From Anoxybacillus flavithermus (GTDB taxonomy: Bacteria; Bacillota; Bacilli; Bacillales; Anoxybacillaceae): a stretch of DNA of 44,100 nt. Shown piece by piece: positions 1 to 6,930 of this stretch. A program made the translations under genes and the position numbers. The DNA lies in assembly GCF_002742685.1 (NCBI RefSeq), contig NZ_PEDM01000017.1, forward strand, positions 1 through 44,100, given 5' to 3'. The notes under the pieces are model-generated. The model did no database searches and had not been told where the DNA came from. It was given only the letters and a program-made list of their open reading frames with translations. Numbering within the stretch: the first letter of the stretch is position 1; each line of letters begins with the position of its first letter.

Positions 1-204
1 GGTATGTCCTAGTCGTTGAACCTTCTCCAGAGTTTCCTCACAGGAGCTTGGCTGCTGATTGCCCATTGTAGCATCTTTCCTTTTTTCACGCCGTCACGCC
101 TGCCGTTTCCAGCTTCGTTGTGGCAAGGAAAGCTTTAGGGCTTCCCAGCAATTCACCCAGTCATCCTCTTAGCCGTTTCCAGCTAAGACGCCCTTCCAAT
201 CAAA
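1..204 (-). ncRNA. Group I intron, 5' portion of a second copy (truncated by window edge)
   Basis: Read on the minus strand, this stretch carries the conserved core elements of a group I intron in order. There is a P2 hairpin (CTTAGC/GCTAAG) near 171-190, the P element AATTGCTGGG near 145-154, the Q element AATCAGCAGCC near 50-60, and the R element GTTCAACGACTA near 9-20. The S element and P7-P9 would lie left of base 1. It aligns colinearly with the intron at 319-687, with several blocks identical, but P2 and the P5-P6 arms differ, so it is a related copy rather than a simple duplicate. It begins at or just after the flagellin stop codon (205-207). The 5' splice site and P1 were not resolved. 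No homing-endonuclease ORF is visible in this part. Confidence 0.8.
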
Positions 205-318
205 TTACCGAAGTAGTTGCAATACGCCTTGTGGCATTTGATTGGATTGAGCCAACATTGCTTGTGCTGCTTGAGAAAGAATGTTGTTTTTCGTAAACTC
301 CATCATTTCTTTCGCCAT
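205..318 (-). CDS. hag: Flagellin Hag1, 3' exon (C-terminal 37 codons)
   Basis: Translating the minus strand from 318 gives 37 residues beginning MAKEMMEFTKNNIL and ending PQGVLQLLR before a TAA stop. This is the conserved flagellin C-terminal D0 helix that is missing from the upstream exon. It matches the C-terminus of the intact paralogue at 7449-8585 (MEMTNFTKNNIL to QGILQLLKS). Joined to the 5' exon it completes a 371-residue flagellin. The sequence is not an independent gene: no ribosome-binding site precedes it, and the upstream flanking sequence is intron. If the second intron splices within the last two codons, the final arginine and stop could instead come from intron sequence and the true end would lie outside the window. 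Confidence 0.85.
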   Translation of the reverse strand: MAKEMMEFTKNNILSQAAQAMLAQSNQMPQGVLQLLR

Positions 319-687
319 CGTGCGAACATTTGCTTTCGCAAATGACTAGACTATCTCTTCACCCGCTAGCTTTTCGCTAGGTAGGGGCCGGGCACTTCGA
401 ATGATGTAGGACGATGGAGCATCCTACTCACCCTACGGACTTCATCACCATAGCTCTCGCCTTAGGCGGTATGTCCTAGTCGTTGAACCTTCTCCAGAGT
501 TTCCTCACAGGAGCTTGGCTGCTCGGTTGCCCAATCCTTTGACTTTTTAAGCCATCACGCTTGCCGTTTCCAGCTTCGTTGTGGCGCCAAAGGCTCTCAG
601 GGGTTTCCAGCAATTCACCCGGTGATACTCCCAACCGTTTCCAGTTAGGACGACTGTGCTTGTCACCGCTTATGCGGCTAAAGCATA
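319..687 (-). ncRNA. Group I self-splicing intron (subgroup IA-like) in hag1
   Basis: The minus strand carries a complete group I core. P2 is CCTAAC/GTTGGG (625-650). P3 is ATCACC near 622-627 pairing with GGTGAT near 444-449. P is AATTGCTGG near 606-614, Q is GAGCAGCC near 517-524, and R is GTTCAACGACTA near 477-488. A small extra hairpin CGCC-TAAG-GCG follows R, as in P7.1/P7.2 of subgroup IA. P8 is GTAGGG/CCCCTAC, S is GATAGTC near 347-353 and pairs with GACTA of R to form P7, and a P9 hairpin CATTTGC-GAAA-GCAAATG ends the element. Placing the exon junction after GAT (688) and before ATG (318) restores the flagellin frame, with exon U at the 5' site and intron G at the 3' site. An alternative junction six bases along (intron 313-681) is also in frame. 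P1 was not resolved. There is no internal ORF. Confidence 0.88.
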
Positions 688-1689
688 ATCTACGTCACGA
701 ATACGAGATTCTGCAGCTGTTAAGTTTTCTGCAGCTGTGCCTAAGTTATTGATTGTGTGTTCTAGGCGGTTTTGGTAAGAACCTAGCTGAGCGCGTTCAT
801 CTGAAACTTGTTTAATAGCATTATCAAGCACATCAAGGGCTGCGTTTGCATTCGCTTTTGTATCAATGCTTGTAGCGCTCACTTTTGTAGCACCGCCAAG
901 CGCTGTTGCGCGCATGTCAGAGATTGATATGTTCATTTTTTGACCGCTGTTAGCACCAATTTGCAAATCAATTGACCCAGTTGAAGTTACATCAAAAGTA
1001 TTATTTGCGCTAATATTAGTGATGCTACTGTTAATTTCTACACTGATACCTAATGAGCCAAAGTTAATTTCTTTTGTGTCAAATCCCGTAGGTGCCCCAC
1101 CGTAGTTAATTGTTTCGGATTTTCCTGCTCCGTTGTTTACAGTGATCGTGCCTGCTGTTGTATCAACAGTAATACTATAACCATTCAACACTTCTGCCCC
1201 GTTTGATTTAATGTTGACGATACCATTTCCTGTTGTCAAGTTACTACCGACGTTAGCGATGCTTGAGCTTAACGATCCATTGAGCAATTTCTGCGTGTTA
1301 AATTCCGTTGTGTTACCAATTCGAGTAATTTCAGTAGATAATTGTTGATATTCTTTGTTTAACGCAGCTCGATCATCGTCTGTGTTTGTATCGTTTTGGG
1401 CTTGAACTGTAAGCTCACGCATACGCTGTAGAATAGCATGAACTTCGTTTAATCCACCTTCAGCAGTTTGAATTAACGAGATGCCATCTTGCGCGTTGCG
1501 AGAAGCTTGCTCTAATCCACGAATTTGTCCGCGCATTTTTTCTGAAATCGCAAGACCTGCTGCGTCATCACCTGCACGGTTAATACGAAGACCAGAAGAA
1601 AGTTTTTCCATATTTTTCGCGGCATTTGAGTTGCCAATTGTCAATTGACGATACGTATTTAACGCTGCAATGTTGTGGTTAATTCTCAT
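688..1689 (-). CDS. hag: Flagellin Hag1, 5' exon
   Basis: This exon encodes residues 1-334 of a flagellin, the subunit of the flagellar filament. The N-terminal D0/D1 helices (MRINHNIAALNTYRQL, SSGLRINRAGDDAAGLAISE) and the C-terminal D1 helix (LGSYQNRLEHTINNL, AAESRIRDVD) are intact. The open frame runs five more codons into the intron and stops at 670-672, so unspliced mRNA would give a 339-residue protein without the C-terminal D0 helix needed for filament packing. Splicing to 205-318 gives 371 residues. The middle domain differs from the second flagellin at 7449-8585. It is preceded by a strong AAGGAGG ribosome-binding site, a leader with two CsrA-like sites, and a sigma-D promoter. It is the last gene of the fliW-csrA side of the flagellar block, in the same position as hag in B. 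subtilis. Confidence 0.93.
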
Positions 1690-1776
1690 TGTTTCTTCCT
1701 CCTTGAATTTGTTTTCCCCACGTCCGTGTGGTTTTTGGTTGGCAAGATGGAAGTCGGCCGCCCTTCTTTCTTGCTC
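1690..1776 (-). promoter_or_regulatory. hag1 mRNA leader with two candidate CsrA sites
   Basis: In the leader of about 87 nt, CAAGGAGG (1698-1705) contains the Shine-Dalgarno of hag1 and fits the CsrA consensus CANGGANG. CACGGACG (1721-1728) also fits, and sits with its GGA in the loop of a CCAC/GTGG hairpin (1718-1731), the presentation CsrA prefers. In B. subtilis two such sites in the hag leader allow CsrA to block translation, relieved when FliW is titrated by flagellin. Because csrA and fliW are adjacent here, the same circuit is inferred. Confidence 0.65.
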
Positions 1777-1785
1777 TCGTGTTTA

Positions 1786-1811
1786 TTATCGGCTTGTTTT
1801 TTCAAAGTTTA
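1786..1811 (-). promoter_or_regulatory. Sigma-D promoter of hag1
   Basis: The minus strand carries TAAA (1808-1811), a 14-nt spacer, and GCCGATAA (1786-1793). This is nearly the B. subtilis sigma-D consensus TAAA-N14-16-GCCGATAT. Transcription would start near 1778, about 90 nt upstream of the hag1 start codon. Confidence 0.85.
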
Positions 1812-1830
1812 ATAGGTTGCGAAAAAAATT

Positions 1831-2016
1831 TTATACTTTAATGTCAAGAAATTGTGAAAACGGCGATGGTTGTTGAATTTCTTTGACGATGCGTGCTGGA
1901 TCGTCTTTATGTTTGTTAACAATTTCGTTTAATGCTTGTTCGGCGATCGCTTTATTGTCTTGAACGATGCGTGCGATGACGCCAGGGATTTGAACACCGC
2001 CGATGCTAACGCTCAT
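1831..2016 (-). CDS. Uncharacterised 61-residue protein between csrA and hag
   Basis: I do not recognise this family. The start codon overlaps the csrA stop by four bases (ATGA) and has its own strong ribosome-binding site (AAGGAGGG), so it is probably translated and coupled to csrA. The protein is small and soluble, with no signal peptide, membrane segment or cysteine. It starts [12 protein letters not shown] and then has a mostly helical, charged middle ([23 protein letters not shown]). The stop codon lies 20 bases before the -35 box of the hag1 promoter. B. subtilis has no gene between csrA and hag. Its position suggests a flagellar or flagellin-control role, but nothing in the sequence shows a function. 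Confidence 0.7.
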   Translation of the reverse strand: MSVSIGGVQIPGVIARIVQDNKAIAEQALNEIVNKHKDDPARIVKEIQQPSPFSQFLDIKV

Positions 2017-2255
2017 TGTTTTTTCCCTCCTTTCTTTAATTGATCAGATAACTGTTGAAGCGAAGTCATAGAGGCGAGTGATGCGGCATTGTTTTCTTGT
2101 TGGATGGCGAGATATATTTCTTTTCGATGCACATCGATATGTTTCGGTGCGCGAATACCGAGCTTCACTTGATCGCCGTCGATGGCGAGAACGACGACTT
2201 CGATGTCATCGCCAATTTGAATCGCTTCTTTTAATTTGCGCGTTAACACCAACAT
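2013..2255 (-). CDS. csrA: Carbon storage regulator CsrA
   Basis: CsrA is a small dimeric RNA-binding protein that represses translation by binding GGA motifs in mRNA leaders, here most likely that of hag1. The 80-residue protein has the typical start [18 protein letters not shown] and the conserved core [18 protein letters not shown], including the C-terminal arginine of that core used in RNA binding. It carries a Gln/Ser/Lys-rich tail of about 20 residues, as in B. subtilis CsrA (74 residues). It follows fliW by 12 bases and overlaps the next small gene by four bases, so fliW-csrA-orf61 look co-transcribed. FliW is expected to bind and antagonise it. Confidence 0.97.
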   Translation of the reverse strand: MLVLTRKLKEAIQIGDDIEVVVLAIDGDQVKLGIRAPKHIDVHRKEIYLAIQQENNAASLASMTSLQQLSDQLKKGGKKQ

Positions 2256-2267
2256 GTCCTCGCCTCC

Positions 2268-2711
2268 TTATTTCGCCTCAACCGTTTCTGGAAACAAGCG
2301 ATGTTTCGTTTTATACGGTGTATTTGTTAAAATGACTTGCTTGCCGATTCGTTCGTGAACGTTAATGACGACAGGCGCTTGTAAGTTCGCTGTCGTATTT
2401 GTAAACGGTTCTGCGACCGTCAAAATGACGTATAGCGCCACATCGTTTTCTTTTTTTATTTTCAATTGATCGCACGTTGCATCGTCTAGCTCGATTTCGT
2501 ATGTTGGGAAATACGAAAATGGCTCAATCATGACAAACGCTACGTATTTATTTTGCACTGATTGTAAAATCGTAAATGGCGAATCGTGAATCGGCAACAA
2601 TGCAAATTGTTTTTCATGTTCAAAGCCCGGTAGCCCGCTTTCAAACGAGACGATTGCCATGTCGGAAAGTTGAACCGTTCCATGATATTTCGTTTCAATG
2701 TTCATGTTCAT
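2268..2711 (-). CDS. fliW: Flagellar assembly factor FliW
   Basis: FliW binds flagellin and, when free, binds CsrA and prevents it from repressing hag translation. It thereby couples flagellin synthesis to export. The 147-residue protein is full length for the family and shows the usual motifs: FESGLPGFEHEKQFALL near residues 23-39, FPTYEIELDD near the middle and ANLQAPVVIN near 108-117. A GAGGG ribosome-binding site precedes the ATG. It lies between the DUF6470 gene and csrA, the same order as in B. subtilis. Confidence 0.97.
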   Translation of the reverse strand: MNMNIETKYHGTVQLSDMAIVSFESGLPGFEHEKQFALLPIHDSPFTILQSVQNKYVAFVMIEPFSYFPTYEIELDDATCDQLKIKKENDVALYVILTVAEPFTNTTANLQAPVVINVHERIGKQVILTNTPYKTKHRLFPETVEAK

Positions 2712-2718
2712 CCCTCAT

Positions 2719-3273
2719 TTATACGGTCACGTCAATGCGCAAGTTGTTGTGACGCGCTAAGTCAATATGCACAACGTTTTGTTTATAATCGATTTGTACA
2801 GGGCGCGGTTCGATATGAATGCGAGCACTAAACGTTTGCCAATTCATCTCGATGCGCCCTTGTTCAAAACCGATTTTTACGCTAAATGGGCGTGGAATAA
2901 GCCCAACGTTATAGTCAAAAGGTGGACGCTCGCTGTTTGCTTGCGCTTGCATCGCAAGCACATCACCACCTTGTTCGATACGCATGAGTTCATCGCCTTG
3001 TATCGCTGTCGTTTCTAAATACGATAGCCAGCTCGCATACCCTTCTTGCGCCGCTTCCTCAATGCGGCGAAAAATATGTTTTAAATCGACATCCGCACGA
3101 GCCTCTGTTTGATCGATGGTGAGGCGCGGCGGAGTTGTTTTCATCTCAAGCTGCGGTTTCGGTTGTTCAATCGACAGCTCGGCATGCTGTTGGCGCATAT
3201 GCATATATCCGTGCTCAACCGTAATGGATAATTGCGGAAACGTCGCTTGCATCGTCAGTTGTGGGATTTTCAT
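2719..3273 (-). CDS. DUF6470 family protein (YviE-like)
   Basis: This 184-residue protein matches B. subtilis YviE in position between flgL and fliW, in length, and in its pattern of short beta-strand repeats near the N-terminus (alternating hydrophobic and charged residues, with repeated MKIPQL, FPQLSI and PRLTI type segments). It has no signal peptide or transmembrane segment. The family is consistently linked to late flagellar genes, but its biochemical role is not established. It begins 15 bases downstream of flgL and is followed after 7 bases by fliW, so it is part of the flgM-to-csrA transcription unit. Confidence 0.85.
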   Translation of the reverse strand: MKIPQLTMQATFPQLSITVEHGYMHMRQQHAELSIEQPKPQLEMKTTPPRLTIDQTEARADVDLKHIFRRIEEAAQEGYASWLSYLETTAIQGDELMRIEQGGDVLAMQAQANSERPPFDYNVGLIPRPFSVKIGFEQGRIEMNWQTFSARIHIEPRPVQIDYKQNVVHIDLARHNNLRIDVTV

Positions 3274-3287
3274 TTCAACTCATCCCC

Positions 3288-4160
3288 TTAACGTAAAAAA
3301 TCAACGAGCGTCGGTTGAATGATGCGGGCCCCGACAGAGAGTGCTGCACGATGCACACTTTCTTGCGACTTTAATTCTGTAATAATTTTTTCAATGTCCG
3401 CATCTTCGTTATCAGAAATCATTCGTTTGGCGATCAGTTGTTGTTCCGATAAACGCTGTTCCACGAGCTCTAAACGATTGACGCGCGCACCAAGCTCTGC
3501 ACGCTCTGCGAGTACATCGTTTATATGTGTGTCTAATTGGGAAAGCAAGTTGTCTAAATTGCTCATTGGATTAGTTAGTTCGTTTTGAATTTGCTGTAAC
3601 GTATCGAACAATCCTTGGTTAAATACATTGTTAGGCGTGACGTTAATTTTTAGTTTAACTCCTTTTGCTACTTCGACCGTAAAATCATCGTTGTTGTTAG
3701 TAACGGTTGGTGGGGCACCGTCTGCCACAGGCGCTTGTTCAATTTTTGTGCCGTTAAAAATATATTTACCTGCTACTTTCGTGTTAGCGACTTGTACTAA
3801 GTCTTTTTTCAGCTGTTCAATTTCGCGGGCGATCGCTTGGCGGTCTTCTTGACCGAGCGTGCCGTTTTTCGCTTGTACGACAAGCTCACGAGCACGTTGC
3901 AATACGTTTGTCGTATGATTAAGCGCCGATTCCGAATTTTCCATCCACGTATACGCTTCGGAAAGGTTGCGTTGAAACTGCTCGATTTCCGTTAAACTTG
4001 TACGATAATGCATCCCTTTCATTGCGACGACTGGATCTTCAGACGGACGGTGAATTTTTTTTCCTGTTGCTAGTTGTTGTTGATACGTACCGAGTTTATC
4101 GTAGCTTTTACTCACGTTGCGAAGCGTATTGTTCGCAAGCATCATTTGTGTGACGCGCAT
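3288..4160 (-). CDS. flgL: Flagellar hook-associated protein 3 (FlgL)
   Basis: FlgL is the hook-filament junction protein that sits between FlgK and the first flagellin subunits. The 290-residue protein has the flagellin-like N-terminal helix (MRVTQMMLANNTLRNVSKSY, YQQQLATGKKIHRPSEDP) and the C-terminal helix (LGARVNRLELVEQRLSEQQ, ESVHRAALSVGARIIQPTL), with a reduced central domain. It starts 11 bases after the flgK stop. Length and order match B. subtilis flgL (about 298 residues). Confidence 0.96.
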   Translation of the reverse strand: MRVTQMMLANNTLRNVSKSYDKLGTYQQQLATGKKIHRPSEDPVVAMKGMHYRTSLTEIEQFQRNLSEAYTWMENSESALNHTTNVLQRARELVVQAKNGTLGQEDRQAIAREIEQLKKDLVQVANTKVAGKYIFNGTKIEQAPVADGAPPTVTNNNDDFTVEVAKGVKLKINVTPNNVFNQGLFDTLQQIQNELTNPMSNLDNLLSQLDTHINDVLAERAELGARVNRLELVEQRLSEQQLIAKRMISDNEDADIEKIITELKSQESVHRAALSVGARIIQPTLVDFLR

Positions 4161-4171
4161 TTACCGTTCAC

Positions 4172-5707
4172 CTACCTTCCGACGATGCCCATATTATTAA
4201 TAATTTTATCCAACATTTGATCGATCATTGTAATCATGCGCGCCGAAGCGTTATATGCATGTTGAAATTTCATCATGTTCATCATTTCTTCATCGAGCGA
4301 TACGGAACTGACCGCCATACGCCGCTCGTCAACCGATTGACGAAGCACTTCGCTATTTTCCGATAACCGTTTCGCTTCTTGGGCGTTCACCGCCATTTGT
4401 CCAATTAAACTTTCATAAAAGTTTTGAATCGTTGTTGTGTTTCCTGCGATATTCATCGTTCCATTTTTTACTTCGGCTAACGCTTGCGCATTGCTTCCGT
4501 CACCGATTTGGCCTGTTCCTGACGCGGCAATATTGTCAAGCGAATCTTTAATGATTTGTGCAACATCAAATGTTCCCGCAGGATCATTAAGATCGTAAGT
4601 GAAAAATGATTTCCCATCCTTTGTATTGTTTTTTATCTCCGTTACACTCCATCCATTTGAATGAACGGTATTAAACTCATCTGCAAACGCCTTTGCCATA
4701 GCATTTAAACCACTTAGCATATCAGGATATAATCCCTTCGTCGTTGTGCCTCCATCTTCGCTATACCCATACGAATAAAGAAGAGCGCCTATTTTTCCAT
4801 TTTCCTTCAAACGTTCAAATGTTGAAAACGTTGTATTACCGAGCGAGAAGCCAACAATTGGTCCTGTTTTTGTGATATTGTCTTGATAGCTCAGTTGAAG
4901 CTCATTTACTTGTCCTAATCGTCCATCAACAAGCGTGCCAATCACGGTGCTTCCTGTTCGATCCACTAATTCTACCGTAAAGCGTCCTTCGGCAATTTTT
5001 AACGCGCTACCGCCACTTGGCACAGGTGTGACTTTCACATTTACATATTGCGACAGTTCATCTAACAGCCGATTTCGTTCATCATATAAATCGTTTGGTA
5101 AATACCCGTGCACTTCGACTTCGCTAATTTGTTTGTTTATATCGTTGAGCTGACGGGCTAATGAGTTAACAGCTTTAACCGTTACATCAAGTTCATTTTT
5201 TATATCGTCACGAATCGATTTTAGTGAACTTGATAAATAATGAAACGTCTCTGCGACCGCCATGCCGCGCTGACGAACGACGGAACGTGCGCCAGAGTTT
5301 GAAGGGTTTACCGCTAAATCTTGAAGCGATTGCCAGAAACGATCAAGCGTTTTTGCCAGCCCTTCATCTGATGGTTCGTTCATAATTTCTTCCATTTTAT
5401 ACAATGCTTCTGCGCGCGTATTCCAATAGCCGTATTTCATATTTTCGCCGCGATATTGGACGTCTAAAAACTCTTCGCGCATCCGTTGCACTGTGCCGCC
5501 TTCTACACCCGTTCCCATTTGCCCTGGTATAACGGGACGGTTTTTCGAAGCAAACGGATATGGCGGCGTTTGTTCAAAGTTTACCCGTTGGCGCGAGTAA
5601 CCCGGTGTGTTGGCGTTTGCGATATTATGCCCCGTAACGTATAGCGCTTGTTGTTGGGCAGTCATCCCGCGCCGTACCGTTTCTAAACCATGAAATGTTG
5701 AAAGCAC
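4172..5707 (-). CDS. flgK: Flagellar hook-associated protein 1 (FlgK)
   Basis: FlgK is the first hook-filament junction protein. The 511-residue protein starts at a GTG with an AAGGAGG ribosome-binding site seven bases upstream. The N-terminus has the rod/hook family signature (LETVRRGMTAQQQALYVTGH, NIANANTPGYSRQRV). The C-terminus has the matching helix (SVSLDEEMMNMMKFQHAYNA, SARMITMIDQMLDKIINNMG). The length is close to B. subtilis FlgK (507). It follows flgN by 12 bases within the flgM operon. Confidence 0.97.
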   Translation of the reverse strand: MLSTFHGLETVRRGMTAQQQALYVTGHNIANANTPGYSRQRVNFEQTPPYPFASKNRPVIPGQMGTGVEGGTVQRMREEFLDVQYRGENMKYGYWNTRAEALYKMEEIMNEPSDEGLAKTLDRFWQSLQDLAVNPSNSGARSVVRQRGMAVAETFHYLSSSLKSIRDDIKNELDVTVKAVNSLARQLNDINKQISEVEVHGYLPNDLYDERNRLLDELSQYVNVKVTPVPSGGSALKIAEGRFTVELVDRTGSTVIGTLVDGRLGQVNELQLSYQDNITKTGPIVGFSLGNTTFSTFERLKENGKIGALLYSYGYSEDGGTTTKGLYPDMLSGLNAMAKAFADEFNTVHSNGWSVTEIKNNTKDGKSFFTYDLNDPAGTFDVAQIIKDSLDNIAASGTGQIGDGSNAQALAEVKNGTMNIAGNTTTIQNFYESLIGQMAVNAQEAKRLSENSEVLRQSVDERRMAVSSVSLDEEMMNMMKFQHAYNASARMITMIDQMLDKIINNMGIVGR

Positions 5708-5719
5708 AAAAAAACCTCC

Positions 5720-6187
5720 TTACGTTTTTGCTTCAAACGACGACCGTGGCGGCAAATCATCCGCTCTCTTCGGATCATACGTCACATCTTGTTCGTTCGG
5801 TATCATCAAATCTAATGTAAAATGAATAAATTGGAGCGATTGTTGCAATAGTTGCATATTCAGTTCGTTTTGCTCTTTTAATCGTGTGACGGTGACGCTT
5901 AACTCGTCTGCTAGATGAAGAAGTGTCGCTCGCTCGTTTTCTTCCACCTGTTCAGCATATCGGCTCACCGTTCGTTCTTCTTCAGGTAGATGTGAAAGAA
6001 AGCCCATTCGTTCGCTTTCTAGCTGCCGAATGGCCATCACATATTTTTGTTCTTTCGTCATCATTTGTTGTAACGTATGAATGTCGCCTTTTTTAATTGC
6101 TTCTGTTTTTTGTTCTGCTAGCTGCAATAAACCACGATGAAACGAAAGCAATTTTTGCATCACATCAATCATGTTTGCTCGCTCCAT
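5720..6187 (-). CDS. flgN: Flagellar export chaperone FlgN
   Basis: FlgN binds FlgK and FlgL before export through the flagellar type III apparatus. The 155-residue protein is mostly helical, with long heptad-like stretches around residues 10-130 and the family motif KEQKYVMAIRQLESER near residue 47. Its ATG overlaps the flgM stop by one base (TAATG), so it is translationally coupled. A second in-frame methionine at residue 6 is an alternative start. It corresponds to yvyG of B. subtilis by position. Confidence 0.9.
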   Translation of the reverse strand: MERANMIDVMQKLLSFHRGLLQLAEQKTEAIKKGDIHTLQQMMTKEQKYVMAIRQLESERMGFLSHLPEEERTVSRYAEQVEENERATLLHLADELSVTVTRLKEQNELNMQLLQQSLQFIHFTLDLMIPNEQDVTYDPKRADDLPPRSSFEAKT

Positions 6188-6444
6188 TATCGTTTATAAT
6201 AACGCAATACGCTTTCTGCAATCGCTCGTGCGTCAATCGCATACGTACCTGCTTCAACTTCTGATTTTAACCGCTCCACTTTTTCTAACCGTTCCGAAGA
6301 AAATTTCGCTGCTTCTTGCAGTTCTTTCGCCGCGCTTGAAATTTCAACTTGATCCATCTTTTTTGTCGCTTTTGTCTGTTTTTCGACACGTGACGTCCGT
6401 TCATATGGGTTAACGTTCATCTGTTGAATACGATGAATTTTCAT
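6187..6444 (-). CDS. flgM: Anti-sigma-D factor FlgM
   Basis: FlgM binds and inhibits the flagellar sigma factor (sigma-D) until the hook-basal body is complete. The 85-residue protein has the family's usual N-terminus (MKIHRIQQMNVNPYE), a disordered charged linker, and the C-terminal sigma-binding helices (VEISSAAKELQEAAKFS, RLKSEVEAGTYAIDA, IAESVLRYYKR). A sigma-D promoter lies just upstream (6486-6512), so FlgM would be under the control of the factor it inhibits, as in B. subtilis. Confidence 0.96.
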   Translation of the reverse strand: MKIHRIQQMNVNPYERTSRVEKQTKATKKMDQVEISSAAKELQEAAKFSSERLEKVERLKSEVEAGTYAIDARAIAESVLRYYKR

Positions 6445-6485
6445 ATTTCCACCTCACTTTTTCGCGCCTTGTTTTCTTATATTTA

Positions 6486-6512
6486 TTATCGACAAAAAGA
6501 AAAAAATGTTTA
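6486..6512 (-). promoter_or_regulatory. Sigma-D promoter of the flgM operon
   Basis: The minus strand carries TAAA (6509-6512), a 15-nt spacer and GTCGATAA (6486-6493), six of eight matches to the sigma-D -10 box. The -35 box is made partly from the stop codon of yvyF. Transcription would begin about 35 bases upstream of flgM and cover flgM through at least csrA. Confidence 0.75.
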
Positions 6513-6917
6513 GTCATCTTTGCGTCGCTCAGTAAAATACGTCGTCTGGCGTTTCGCTTGTTTTTGTCGCTCTTCCTCTTGTTGAATTTTCGTCATCTCT
6601 TTTTGAATGCCACCAATACATTTAGCACATAAACGTCCCTCGCGAATCGTTGCCCCACACTTTTCACACGGATAACCGAGGTTTGGAAAATGAACGAGCT
6701 GCAACCGTCCTTTTTTAATCCATTTAATAATTAATGCTTCTTCTACCCCAGTCGCATCAACAACTTGAGACATCGTTGCTGTGCGATTCTCCCGTTTCCG
6801 AATAAATGCATACACTTTTTCAAACAATTTTTCTTCCTCTTTATAACATGCGTCACATACGTCGCGAAATTGCGTCCGCACAAACAAACTTCCGCATTTT
6901 GGGCAGTTATCAAGCAT
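6510..6917 (-). CDS. yvyF: YvyF family flagellar-operon protein (TIGR03826-like)
   Basis: This 135-residue protein sits directly upstream of flgM as yvyF does in B. subtilis. It has two zinc-ribbon-like cysteine clusters: CPKCG with CDACY near residues 5-24, and CEKCG with CAKC near residues 83-101. Between them is a helix-turn-helix-like segment (TATMSQVVDATGVEEALIIK). The C-terminus is a charged helix rich in Glu, Gln and Lys. This pattern suggests a DNA-binding or protein-binding regulator of flagellar genes, but the family's exact role is not established. It starts 13 bases after yaaR. Confidence 0.88.
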   Translation of the reverse strand: MLDNCPKCGSLFVRTQFRDVCDACYKEEEKLFEKVYAFIRKRENRTATMSQVVDATGVEEALIIKWIKKGRLQLVHFPNLGYPCEKCGATIREGRLCAKCIGGIQKEMTKIQQEEERQKQAKRQTTYFTERRKDD

Positions 6918-6930
6918 TCCCTCATCCCCC

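Noticed and set aside
1-650. Direct repeat of bases 1-180 with 470-650
   Set aside because: Not a separate repeat family: the two blocks are the matching core regions of two group I introns.
561-752. Plus-strand open frame of 63 codons over the intron
   Set aside because: No ribosome-binding site; it is antisense to intron and flagellin sequence, and not a homing endonuclease.
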